From contig CAAESW010000025.1 of NCBI GenBank assembly GCA_900758845.1, positions 1 to 6,244 of the forward strand: a stretch of DNA of 6,244 bases, in the 5' to 3' direction. The DNA comes from an uncultured Collinsella sp. (GTDB lineage: Bacteria > Actinomycetota > Coriobacteriia > Coriobacteriales > Coriobacteriaceae). Below the pieces are notes generated by a model. It ran no database searches, was not told the DNA's origin, and saw only the letters and a list, made by a program, of their open reading frames with translations. Of the stretch, positions 1 through 6,228 are shown in pieces; within the stretch, counting starts at the first letter, position 1; the number at the start of each line of letters is the position of its first letter. A program made the position numbers and the translations under genes.

Positions 1-1182
1 CGTCATGTCGCAGATGCGACGGCGGTAGACGATGCTCACCTTTTCGGCACCGCAGCGCACGGCAGAGCGCGCCACGTCCATGGCCACATTGCCGCCGCCG
101 ATGACGCACACGCGCTGGCCGCTCAGGTCGGGCAGCACGTCGTCGCCGATGGCACGCAACATCTTGACGGCCGACTCCACGCCGGGCGCCTCTTCGCCCG
201 GAAGGCCGAGCTTCTTATCGCTGTGGGCGCCAATGGCCAGATAAACGGCATCGAACTCGTCGCGCAGGCGGGCAAGCTCCTCACCATTGACGGAGTGGTC
301 GAGTTCCACGTCGATGCCGGCGCTCAAGATCCAGTCGATCTCGGCCTGCAGGCGCTCGCGCGGCAGACGGTAGCTGGGAATGCCATAGCGAAGCATGCCG
401 CCCAGGCGGCGGCGCTGCTCAAAGATGGTCACCTTATGGCCCATCACGGCCAGGTAGTAGGCGCAGGAAAGGCCGGCCGGGCCGCCGCCAATCACGGCGA
501 TGCGCTTGCCGGTGTTGTCGGCCACGCTGGGCTTGTAATCGTTAAGGTCGCTGTGCTCAACGGCAAAACGCTTGAGGGCGAGGATGTTCATGGGGTCGTC
601 GACCATGCCGCGACGGCAGTGCATCTCGCAGGGATGCTCGCACACCAGGCCGCAAACGAGCGGCAGCGGGTTGTTCTTGCGGATGACCTTGACGGCATCG
701 GCATAGCGGCCGGCCTCGACGAGCGAAATGTAACCGGGAATGTCGACGTGCGCCGGGCAGCCCGAGACGCACGGGACGCGGGCCTCGCGGTCAAAGCCGC
801 AGGAGTGCTCGCGGATGTGATGCTCAAAATCGTCGCGGAAACCGCGGATAGCCGTAAGCGCCATGGCACCGGCCTCGTAACCGATGGCGCAATCGCTCGA
901 AAGATAGATGGTGCGGGCGGTGCGCTCAATCAAGTTTAGCGTGGACTCGTCGGCGCGGCCCTCGAGCACATCGGCGAGCAGATCGCTCAGCGCGCTCAGG
1001 CCCACGCGGCAGGGCGTACACTTGCCGCAGCTCTGTGTCGAGCACAGGTTGACGAGCGCCGCCGTAAACTCAACGGGGCACGGAGCGAGCGAACTCACCG
1101 CCAGACGGCGTCCGAGCGCATCGTGCAGGTCGTCCATGACGGCTTGAGCGTGGCTGCGTTCCATTACGTGCAGTCGTGCCAT
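1..1182 (-). CDS. SfrB/GltD-like iron-sulfur flavoprotein, NAD(P)H oxidoreductase (partial, C-terminus outside window)
   Basis: This reading frame is open for 394 codons from an ATG and runs off the left edge. The start follows a clear GAGAGGGG ribosome site about five bases upstream. Residues about 40-125 resemble the C-terminal [4Fe-4S] domain of NuoF, with C52, C55 and C58 in SCGKCTPC and a fourth cysteine at C98. Residues about 135-210 are a GltD/dihydropyrimidine-dehydrogenase type cluster domain, with C138, C142, C177, C181, C185 and C189. The FAD Rossmann motif GGGPAG is at 232-237, followed by RLGGMLRYGIP at 259-269. A second nucleotide motif, GGGNVAMD, is at 362-369 and is followed by YRRR, as in NADPH-binding GltD. 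This order matches SfrB-type soluble NAD(P)H oxidoreductases, which pass electrons between NAD(P)H and a partner subunit in the cytoplasm. The partner (hydrogenase, dehydrogenase or other) is not visible. The family call is firm; the substrate is unknown. Confidence 0.88.
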   Translation of the reverse strand, partial: MARLHVMERSHAQAVMDDLHDALGRRLAVSSLAPCPVEFTAALVNLCSTQSCGKCTPCRVGLSALSDLLADVLEGRADESTLNLIERTARTIYLSSDCAIGYEAGAMALTAIRGFRDDFEHHIREHSCGFDREARVPCVSGCPAHVDIPGYISLVEAGRYADAVKVIRKNNPLPLVCGLVCEHPCEMHCRRGMVDDPMNILALKRFAVEHSDLNDYKPSVADNTGKRIAVIGGGPAGLSCAYYLAVMGHKVTIFEQRRRLGGMLRYGIPSYRLPRERLQAEIDWILSAGIDVELDHSVNGEELARLRDEFDAVYLAIGAHSDKKLGLPGEEAPGVESAVKMLRAIGDDVLPDLSGQRVCVIGGGNVAMDVARSAVRCGAEKVSIVYRRRICDMT

Positions 1183-1368
1183 AAGATCCCCTCTCACATG
1201 GCAGCCCGGAGGCGAGGCCGAGCGAAATTGCTACACGCACAACACTGAGCTAAAAAGTTGTTAGGTCTCCACACGGTTCGGCAGGCGGTATAAAATGTCA
1301 CCCCCAGCGGTGAAATAGAACATTACCGCAGATAAAAGCCATATTTGATAAAACGCGTTACCAAATGA
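1183..1368 (-). other. Intergenic region upstream of the SfrB-like gene; promoter not resolved
   Basis: This 186-base gap separates the sugar operon terminator from the SfrB-like start and should hold that gene's promoter. I could not find a convincing pair of -35 and -10 boxes. A minus-strand TTGTCA (1366-1371) has only poor -10 matches (TCAAAT) at 17 bases. Two small symmetric elements are visible: a 5-bp inverted repeat TCACC/GGTGA around 1298-1313, and the palindrome AACGCGTT at 1352-1359. Either could be an operator, but both are short enough to arise by chance. Confidence 0.3.
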
Positions 1369-1406
1369 CAATGCCCCGCCCACGCAATCACGTGGACGGG
1401 GCATTG
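1369..1406 (-). terminator. Intrinsic terminator of the sugar operon
   Basis: An inverted repeat has arms at 1369-1384 and 1391-1406 around a 6-base loop. On the minus strand all 16 positions pair, with one G-U wobble. On the plus strand the same position is a C/A mismatch, so the hairpin suits minus-strand RNA. It starts 32 bases after the GH4 stop codon. The tail (TCATTT) is only weakly U-rich, so efficiency is uncertain. Confidence 0.75.
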
Positions 1407-1438
1407 CTCCAGGTATGCGGTCAGCGACCCTGTTGCTT

Positions 1439-2821
1439 TTACTTAAGCTCGGGCCAGTAACCCTTGTTGGCCTCGATCATGTCGTCGAGAACCTCCTTGG
1501 CGACCTTCATCGACGGCACGGTCTTGTTGAGCGTAAAGGCCTTAAGCGCCTTCTCGTACGAGCCCTCGATCGTAGCCTCGACAATGAGCTTCTCGGAGTT
1601 CAGCTGCTGCATCATGAGGCCCTGCTGGAACAGCGGAATGTTGTCGCGACTGATGACCTCGGGGCCGTTCTTGCCAATGTAGGCAGGCAGCTCGACCATA
1701 GCGTCGTAGGGCATGTTGGGGATGGCGCCCTTGTTCTCGCAAATGACCAGGAAACGCTGCTTGGTGTCGTTCTTCAGAGCGATGGCCAGGTCGGCAATCC
1801 AGTCGCCGTGGCTACCCGCATAGAACGTGCTCTCGTCGATCTCGCCCGTCTTCTCGTAGTGATCGATACCATCAAAGAGGTTCTTCTCACGCGTCTCCTC
1901 AACCTCGTTAGCACGGGTGCGCTCGGGGTTGGAATGCTCGACGAACTCCTTCTGCTGCAGGTAGTAGTTCAGATACGTGTTGGGCAGGTACTCCGGGAAG
2001 CACTCCATGATCTCGTACTCGCCCTTCCAGACGTAGTACCAGCTGCCCTTGGTGTGGCGGTTCTGCTCAGGGTGCTCGTCGGTAGCCTCCTCGGGCTTCT
2101 TTGCCATGAGCGAGCCCATGCCCTTGAGGTAAGAATCGGGCAGCAGAATCTCATGCTCCTTGATGTACTCGCGCAGCTGCGGCAGGACCTCCTCGCCCTT
2201 GTGGCGGATCGAGGGGAACCAACCAAAGTGGTTGAGGCCAAAGTAATCGTACTCGACATCCTTCTTGTCGATATCGAGCGCGGCGCAAACCACGTCGATG
2301 ATTGCGATCGGCATGTCGCAGATGTTGATGATGCGAGCGTTGGGACGCAGCACGCGGCAGCCCTCGGAGACGATGGCGGCAGGGTTGGAGTAGTTGAGAA
2401 TCCAGTAGTCCTTCTTGGCGTACTTCTCAACGTCATCGATCAGCTCGACCATGGGGAAGATAGTGCGCATGCCATAGGCAAGGCCGCCGCAACCGCAGGT
2501 CTCCTGACCCACGCAGCCGTGACGCAGCGGAATCTTCTCGTCCTGCTCGCGCATGGCGTAGCCGCCCACGCGCATCTGGGCAAACACGAAGCTGGCGTCG
2601 GTAAAAGCCGTCTTTTTGTCGGTGGTCACCGTGAGCTTGATGTCCAGGCCGAGGTCCTCGTGCAAAATCCAGTCCACGAGCACGCCGATCTTGCGCTGGC
2701 GCTCCTCGTTGATGTCGTACAGACGAATCTCGTCAACGTCGAGCTCGTCCTTGCGCAGGGCGATGGACTTGACGATGCCGGGGGTAAAGGTGGATCCGCC
2801 ACCACACAGAGTAATGATCAT
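1439..2821 (-). CDS. 6-phospho-alpha-glucosidase, glycoside hydrolase family 4
   Basis: This 460-residue cytoplasmic enzyme hydrolyses 6-phospho-alpha-glucosides such as maltose 6-phosphate. It uses the GH4 mechanism, which needs NAD+ and a divalent metal (usually Mn2+) and proceeds by oxidation at C3 and elimination. The N-terminal Rossmann motif GGGSTFTPGIV is at residues 7-17. NPAA is at 146-149, the signature CDMP at 168-171, and GLNHFGW at 195-201. By comparison with GlvA, C168 and H198 should bind the metal and D169 is catalytic. CDMP marks the alpha-specific branch; 6-phospho-beta-glucosidases carry CNVP. The length is normal (about 440-465). An AAGGAG ribosome site lies nine bases before the ATG, inside the end of the EIICB gene, and only three bases separate the two genes, so translation is probably coupled. 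Characterised relatives are GlvA, MalH and AglB. The natural disaccharide is not determined. Confidence 0.95.
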   Translation of the reverse strand: MIITLCGGGSTFTPGIVKSIALRKDELDVDEIRLYDINEERQRKIGVLVDWILHEDLGLDIKLTVTTDKKTAFTDASFVFAQMRVGGYAMREQDEKIPLRHGCVGQETCGCGGLAYGMRTIFPMVELIDDVEKYAKKDYWILNYSNPAAIVSEGCRVLRPNARIINICDMPIAIIDVVCAALDIDKKDVEYDYFGLNHFGWFPSIRHKGEEVLPQLREYIKEHEILLPDSYLKGMGSLMAKKPEEATDEHPEQNRHTKGSWYYVWKGEYEIMECFPEYLPNTYLNYYLQQKEFVEHSNPERTRANEVEETREKNLFDGIDHYEKTGEIDESTFYAGSHGDWIADLAIALKNDTKQRFLVICENKGAIPNMPYDAMVELPAYIGKNGPEVISRDNIPLFQQGLMMQQLNSEKLIVEATIEGSYEKALKAFTLNKTVPSMKVAKEVLDDMIEANKGYWPELK

Positions 2822-2824
2822 TGT

Positions 2825-4441
2825 TTACTGCTCCTTCTCAATTGCGTTCTCGACCTTGTCGCGCATCTCGGCGACCTTCATGCCAAAGATGATCTGAATA
2901 TTGTTGCCGTTGCGGTTGATGCCGCTGTTGGGCACGTGGTTGATGAGGTTCTCATCGATGAGGTCCGGGTTCTTAACGTTCACGCGGAGACGCGTAAAGC
3001 AGTTCTCGAGCTCCTCAATGTTGTCCTTGCCGCCAAGACCTGCGACCAGGTCGGCAATACCTGCATCGACGCCCTCTGCGGGAGCCGCGGCAACAGCGCC
3101 CTGCTTCACCGCGACAGACGCGGCAGCTTCGCCCTCGGCAACGGACTCAGCAAGCTCGGACTCTTCCTCGCGACCAGGCGTGTGGAGGTTGAGCTTCTTA
3201 ATAAGGAAGGTGAAGAGGAAGAAGTACAGCGCGGCGTTGACGACTCCGAGCACCAGCATAACCGGCCAGTTGGTCTTATCAACACCAAGAACCAGGTTGG
3301 AGACCACGATGTTGATGATGCCGCCTGCAGTCGAAGCGGGCACGGAGAGGACCTTGAGCAGGACCAGGAAGATGCCGGAAAGAACCGAGTGAACGACAAA
3401 GAGCACGGGAGCGGCAAAGACAAAGAGGAAGTCCATGGGCTCGGTCACGCAGGAGAGCACAGCGGTGATGATCAGCGGGATGATAACGGCTTTGGTCTTA
3501 TCCTTGTTCCCCTTGTAAGCGGTGACGATAAAGGCGAGACCGATACCGATGTAGGGCCACAGGTTGTTGAAGGTATAGCTGTTGAAGTAGGTGCTATCGG
3601 AGAAGGGCTGGCCCGTCATTGCCATCTCGGCAACACGGATGGGATAGGCGCCGGCGATAACCTGATCACCCAGCGTCAGGGTGCCGCCCACATCGGAGAA
3701 CTGGAACGGGGTGTAGATGAGGTGGTGCAGACCGGTGGGAACGAGCAGCTTGTTGAGCATGCCGTAGATAAACAGACCGATGTTGCCCGACTCCTTAATG
3801 ATGCCGGCAACGGAGGAGATGGCACCCTGAACCGGAGGCCAAACGATGCAGAAGCCAGCACCCATGATCCAGGAAATGATGATCATAATCAGGAACGGAA
3901 AGCGAACGCCCGAGAACATCGAAAGGGCAATGGGGAACTGCTTGTTCGAGTACTTGTTGAACACAGCACCGGTGATGCAACCGAGGATGATGCCGCCAAA
4001 TACGCCGGTATCGAGTACCTGGATGCCCATAACGGTGGCCTGGCCGGTTCCGGTAAGGCCGAGCATACCGCTCGCATCGGCAAGAGAGCCGGTGGCGTTG
4101 AGCACGATGTTGTTAGCCTGCAGGAACAGGAAGAACGACATCAGGGCGATCAGCGAAGCATGGCCCTTGTTCTTCTTTGCCATGGCGCCGGCGATGCCCA
4201 CGCAGAACAGAATCGAGAGGTTGTTGATGATAAACATCAGCGACTGATAGACAACGGCGCCCACAAGCTGGAACGGACCGAAGCCCAGCACGGGGATCAT
4301 GGCGCAGATGGTCTTGTTGGTCAGAATGATGCCCACGATGAGCAGGATGCCGGCAACCGAGAGATACATCATCGGCTGAACGATCGACTTCGCGAACACC
4401 TCCAACGGCGCTTTGAAATTGAACTTCTTTTTTGCGGTCAT
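2825..4441 (-). CDS. PTS alpha-glucoside-type EIICB permease (glucose superfamily)
   Basis: This 538-residue membrane protein imports and phosphorylates a sugar. The EIIC domain (about residues 10-420) has many hydrophobic segments. It carries PTGLHHLIYTPFQF at 235-248 and the sugar-site TEP at 333-335, where family members usually read G(I/V)TEP; here it is CVTEP. An Ala/Glu-rich linker (about 422-460) leads to the EIIB domain, with phospho-cysteine C481 in ENCFTRLRVNV. No EIIA domain is fused, so the EIIA encoded two genes upstream is the likely donor. The start chosen is the ATG at 4441, which has a strong ribosome site. A TTG at 4468 would add nine residues but has no such site. The neighbouring GH4 enzyme suggests an alpha-glucoside substrate (GlvC, MalB or AglA-like). 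Maltose, trehalose, isomaltose or sucrose isomers cannot be told apart from sequence. Confidence 0.93.
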   Translation of the reverse strand: MTAKKKFNFKAPLEVFAKSIVQPMMYLSVAGILLIVGIILTNKTICAMIPVLGFGPFQLVGAVVYQSLMFIINNLSILFCVGIAGAMAKKNKGHASLIALMSFFLFLQANNIVLNATGSLADASGMLGLTGTGQATVMGIQVLDTGVFGGIILGCITGAVFNKYSNKQFPIALSMFSGVRFPFLIMIIISWIMGAGFCIVWPPVQGAISSVAGIIKESGNIGLFIYGMLNKLLVPTGLHHLIYTPFQFSDVGGTLTLGDQVIAGAYPIRVAEMAMTGQPFSDSTYFNSYTFNNLWPYIGIGLAFIVTAYKGNKDKTKAVIIPLIITAVLSCVTEPMDFLFVFAAPVLFVVHSVLSGIFLVLLKVLSVPASTAGGIINIVVSNLVLGVDKTNWPVMLVLGVVNAALYFFLFTFLIKKLNLHTPGREEESELAESVAEGEAAASVAVKQGAVAAAPAEGVDAGIADLVAGLGGKDNIEELENCFTRLRVNVKNPDLIDENLINHVPNSGINRNGNNIQIIFGMKVAEMRDKVENAIEKEQ

Positions 4442-4448
4442 AGCGGTA

Positions 4449-4458
4449 CTCCCCTTCC
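4449..4458 (-). promoter_or_regulatory. Ribosome binding site that fixes the EIICB start
   Basis: On the minus strand GGAAGGGGAG ends seven bases before the ATG at 4441. This is the best Shine-Dalgarno match in the window and places the start there rather than at the upstream in-frame TTG (4468), which lies 5' of this site. Confidence 0.8.
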
Positions 4459-4480
4459 TTTTCCGCAAATTAAGACAGAT

Positions 4481-4533
4481 GTGCCCTGGGCAAGACCGTA
4501 AGCCTTGCCTTATACCAATCGATGTGTGGGCAC
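4481..4533 (-). other. Nested intercistronic RNA hairpin between the antiterminator and EIICB genes
   Basis: In the 99-base gap two perfect stems are nested on the minus strand. The outer is GTGCCC (4528-4533) with GGGCAC (4481-4486). The inner is GGCAAG (4504-4509) with CTTGCC (4489-4494). No U-run follows, so it is not a standard terminator. It may set mRNA processing or the relative expression of the flanking genes. I do not see RAT consensus bases in it. Confidence 0.45.
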
Positions 4534-4540
4534 GTTATGC

Positions 4541-5395
4541 CTAGAGACCAGGTTCTCCAAGCAGGTTAACAATGTGGTATGCGAGATAACTCTTCTCGGC
4601 ATCGGTAACGACAACGTTATAGGTAGACGACAGGTGGGCGGCTATGGCGTCCGCGCACGAGAATGCGCACGGATACGCCGTTTCATCGATTCGGAACAGC
4701 GCGTCGCCATTGATTTGCCCGGCCGTGGGGTCAAGCGCCCGCTGTGCGAAAAACTGCAGGTGACGAACGAAGCGTTCGTAAGGCAGCGAGGTGTTATCGA
4801 GGGTCGTAGAATAGCGCTCAGAAACAATCGCAAGCACGTCGCGAACAAGCTGGACCGAAACAATCAGACGGTCAGAGCGCTGCGACATGGTGGCGTTGAC
4901 GATATGCAGCGTAATAAAACCCTGCTCTTCTTCGCTCATCTGGATGCCCATATACTCCTTGATAATCTGCAGCGCACGGCCCGCAAGTGCATACTCCTTG
5001 CGATAGAACTGCTGGATCTCGAGCAGCAACGGATTCTCACAGGAGACGCCCTTGCGCTCACGCTCCAAAGCAAGGCTGATATGATCTGCGAGAGCAATGA
5101 GAATCTTGTCGTTGATATCAACATTGAGCTCTCGACGGAGCATCTGAACAATGTCCTCGGCAATCACGAGGTTGACGGTGGGGATGGACTCCAAAAGATG
5201 TGCCAAGCGGTCAATCGTACGCGAGTCCTGAGAAGTTCCCTCCTGCAACGCGTAGGTCTTTTCGATCGACGCCTCGTCGATGGCATCGCCGGCATGACGG
5301 CCAAAGCAGAGGCCTCGGCCGATGACGATGAGCTCGGAGCCATCGTCCGAAGTGACCATTGCGACGGTGTTGTTAAAAACTCGCTTGATAACCAC
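4541..5395 (-). CDS. LicT/BglG-family PRD transcriptional antiterminator
   Basis: This 284-residue regulator binds a RAT hairpin in nascent mRNA and prevents terminator formation when the sugar is present. From the GTG at 5395 the first 37 residues align without gaps to LicT as I recall it: VIKRVFNN at 2-9, GRG at 26-28, F31 and GD at 36-37 (RNA-binding domain, about 1-56). Two PRDs follow, and all four phosphorylatable histidines are present: H105 (ADHI), H164 (TLHIVNA), H212 (RHLQF) and H274 (AYHIVNL). In this family EIIB phosphorylates PRD1 to switch the protein off, while HPr phosphorylates PRD2 to activate it. The start is uncertain: GTG codons at 5407 and 5404 are also possible and all have weak ribosome sites. 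The gene sits between EIIA and EIICB, so it is probably autoregulated through the operon leader. Confidence 0.92.
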   Translation of the reverse strand: MVIKRVFNNTVAMVTSDDGSELIVIGRGLCFGRHAGDAIDEASIEKTYALQEGTSQDSRTIDRLAHLLESIPTVNLVIAEDIVQMLRRELNVDINDKILIALADHISLALERERKGVSCENPLLLEIQQFYRKEYALAGRALQIIKEYMGIQMSEEEQGFITLHIVNATMSQRSDRLIVSVQLVRDVLAIVSERYSTTLDNTSLPYERFVRHLQFFAQRALDPTAGQINGDALFRIDETAYPCAFSCADAIAAHLSSTYNVVVTDAEKSYLAYHIVNLLGEPGL

Positions 5396-5413
5396 GGTAC
5401 CCACCACAAGAAT

Positions 5414-5926
5414 TTACTCGGAAAGCCAGACGACAGGCTCTTTAACAGCAACAGGGCCGGAAGCATGCTCACGAAGAGTCGAGTTCTCCGAGCGCTCGCA
5501 CACGATAACGAAGACCGTGGGATCGAAGCCGGCGGCGCGGACCGCGTCGAAATCGACCTCGACGAGGGGCTGGCCCGCGTCGACATGGTCACCCTGGGCA
5601 ACAAGCGCATGGAAGCCCTTGCCCTCAAGCTTAACAGTGTCGATTCCGATATGCAGCATCACCTGAGCGGAGCTGTCGTCGGACATGATGCCCAGCGCGT
5701 GCTCAGTCGGAAACAGCGCCGCGACGGTGCCGGAAACAGGAGCGCACACCGTTCCCTCTTGGGGAACCACGGCAACGCCATCGCCCACTGCACGGCTGCT
5801 AAAAGCGGGGTCATTGGTATTTTCTAGATGAACAAGCTCGCCGGAAACGGGAGCGAGGATTTCGAACTCGGAAGCCGCAGTCGTCTGCTTATCCGAGCCA
5901 CCCATTAGGCGAGAAAAGAAACCCAT
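5414..5926 (-). CDS. PTS EIIA component, glucose (Crr) type, stand-alone
   Basis: This 170-residue cytoplasmic phosphocarrier takes phosphate from HPr and should pass it to the EIIB domain of the permease in the same operon. The fold signature is complete: LAPVSGELVHL near 24-34, the two active-site histidines H76 (PTEHALGI) and H92 (VMLHIGIDTV), and VAQGDHVDAGQPL near 109-121. H92 matches the phosphorylated H90 of E. coli EIIA-Glc, and H76 matches H75. The start at 5926 gives MGFFSRLMGG, similar to the amphipathic N-terminus of E. coli EIIA-Glc, and has a ribosome site. The ATG at 5944 would add six residues but has none. It is first in the operon, 18 bases before the chosen antiterminator start. 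Whether it also has a global regulatory role like Crr cannot be judged. Confidence 0.94.
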   Translation of the reverse strand: MGFFSRLMGGSDKQTTAASEFEILAPVSGELVHLENTNDPAFSSRAVGDGVAVVPQEGTVCAPVSGTVAALFPTEHALGIMSDDSSAQVMLHIGIDTVKLEGKGFHALVAQGDHVDAGQPLVEVDFDAVRAAGFDPTVFVIVCERSENSTLREHASGPVAVKEPVVWLSE

Positions 5927-5935
5927 GGTGACATG

Positions 5936-5941
5936 TCCCTT
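5936..5941 (-). promoter_or_regulatory. Ribosome binding site that fixes the EIIA start
   Basis: AAGGGA on the minus strand lies nine bases before the ATG at 5926. It also overlaps the first codons of the alternative start at 5944, which itself lies just after the leader hairpin and has no purine-rich site upstream. This favours the shorter protein. Confidence 0.65.
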
Positions 5942-5950
5942 CATAAATAT

Positions 5951-6015
5951 AGCCCAACCAAAATCAATCGAATGCGCCCATTGAGACGCTCGCGATCAAA
6001 GACTTTGGTTAGGCC
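5951..6015 (-). terminator. Leader terminator-like hairpin of the sugar operon
   Basis: On the minus strand the 15-base arm at 6001-6015 (GGCCTAACCAAAGTC) pairs continuously with 5951-5965 (GATTTTGGTTGGGCT), counting three G-U wobbles. The 35-base interior can extend the stem with GATCG (5992-5996) and CGATT (5966-5970). The downstream bases ATATTT are only partly U-rich, so termination rests on the long stem and its position. It ends just before the EIIA ribosome site and could also affect translation. The 5' arm is shared with the RAT-like element, the usual layout of BglG-family control. Confidence 0.6.
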
Positions 6016-6043
6016 CACGTCCGAGGGGACTCGGTAACCTTCC
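6011..6043 (-). promoter_or_regulatory. Candidate RAT (ribonucleic antiterminator) for the LicT-like protein
   Basis: Read on the minus strand this begins GGAAGGTTACCGAG and ends GACGTGGGCCT. It keeps the GGA, GTTAC and CCT landmarks of known bgl/lic RATs in register. CCGAG (6030-6034) and CTCGG (6021-6025) form an inner stem with a TCCC loop. An outer GGTTA (6035-6039) can pair with TAACC (6007-6011). The 3' end overlaps the 5' arm of the following terminator stem, so the two folds exclude each other. It departs from the classical GGCA on the 3' side, so it is a candidate, not a confident match. Confidence 0.5.
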
Positions 6044-6063
6044 GCATTTCTTTTACGGGGGTT

Positions 6064-6091
6064 ATTGTAGACAAGCCCAAAGCCGGAACAA
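6064..6091 (-). promoter_or_regulatory. Candidate promoter of the sugar operon
   Basis: On the minus strand TTGTTC (6086-6091) and TACAAT (6064-6069) are separated by 16 bases. The -10 box matches five of six consensus bases; the -35 box matches only the TTG. Transcription would begin near 6057, giving a leader of about 130 bases that includes the RAT-like hairpin and terminator. A weak -35 with repeats just upstream suggests dependence on an activator. A TTGACA at 6180-6185 is an alternative -35, but no -10 lies at a normal distance. Confidence 0.5.
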
Positions 6092-6100
6092 TCATTATGA

Positions 6101-6148
6101 CCGGCGAACGGTATTTTTTCTCCGATAAACGGTATTTATGCGGTACTT
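6101..6148 (+). repeat. Phased direct repeats, probable operator upstream of the promoter
   Basis: Two 16-base units, CCGGCGAACGGTATTT (6101-6116) and CCGATAAACGGTATTT (6122-6137), match at 13 positions and start 21 bases apart, about two helical turns. A third partial copy, CGGTACTT (6141-6148), lies 11 bases after the matching core of the second, about one turn. All copies would face the same side of the DNA. Each full unit also contains a CCG-N5-CGG symmetry. They sit roughly 45-90 bases upstream of the predicted transcription start. The binding protein is unknown. Confidence 0.5.
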
Positions 6149-6196
6149 AGGGACGTTCCTTTTAATATGAGCAGGACATTGTCAAGAGGCAAAATC

Positions 6197-6228
6197 GGGC
6201 CTGGCCCCAACGATATGGGGTCAGGCCC
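6197..6228 (-). terminator. Probable terminator of the neighbour to the right
   Basis: Arms at 6197-6208 and 6217-6228 form a GC-rich stem around an 8-base loop. On the minus strand it has one internal A/C mismatch but is followed by GATTTT. On the plus strand the stem is unbroken, with a G-U pair, but lacks a U-run. No plus-strand gene leads into it, so it probably ends a minus-strand gene lying beyond 6244. Confidence 0.6.

Noticed and set aside
223..939. A 238-codon open frame on the plus strand
   Set aside because: It is antisense to the SfrB-like gene, whose cysteine clusters and nucleotide-binding motifs are intact in the opposite frame.
1225..1245. A Rex-like redox operator, TTG-N9-CAA, upstream of the flavoprotein gene
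   Set aside because: Only the outer TTG and CAA match. The flanking bases lack the TTGTGA/TCACAA symmetry that Rex sites need.
1349..1363. A catabolite-control (cre-like) site around AACGCGTT
   Set aside because: With either CG as centre the required WTG and CW ends do not match, and the palindrome does not extend past eight bases.
1415..4501. A 1028-codon open frame on the plus strand
   Set aside because: It lies antisense to the EIICB and GH4 genes, both of which have full domain and motif matches. Its translation is rich in V, L, D, H and G with no recognisable domain, as expected for the complement of GC-rich genes.
4505..5827. A 440-codon open frame on the plus strand
   Set aside because: It is antisense to the antiterminator and most of EIIA, has no recognisable motif, and is explained by codon bias of the real minus-strand genes.
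6159..6185. A perfect TTGACA (6180-6185, minus strand) as the main -35 box
   Set aside because: The nearest -10-like hexamers (TATTAA, TTAAAA, TAAAAG) are only 12-15 bases away, shorter than the usual 16-18. The TTGTTC/TACAAT pair downstream has better spacing, so this is kept only as an alternative.
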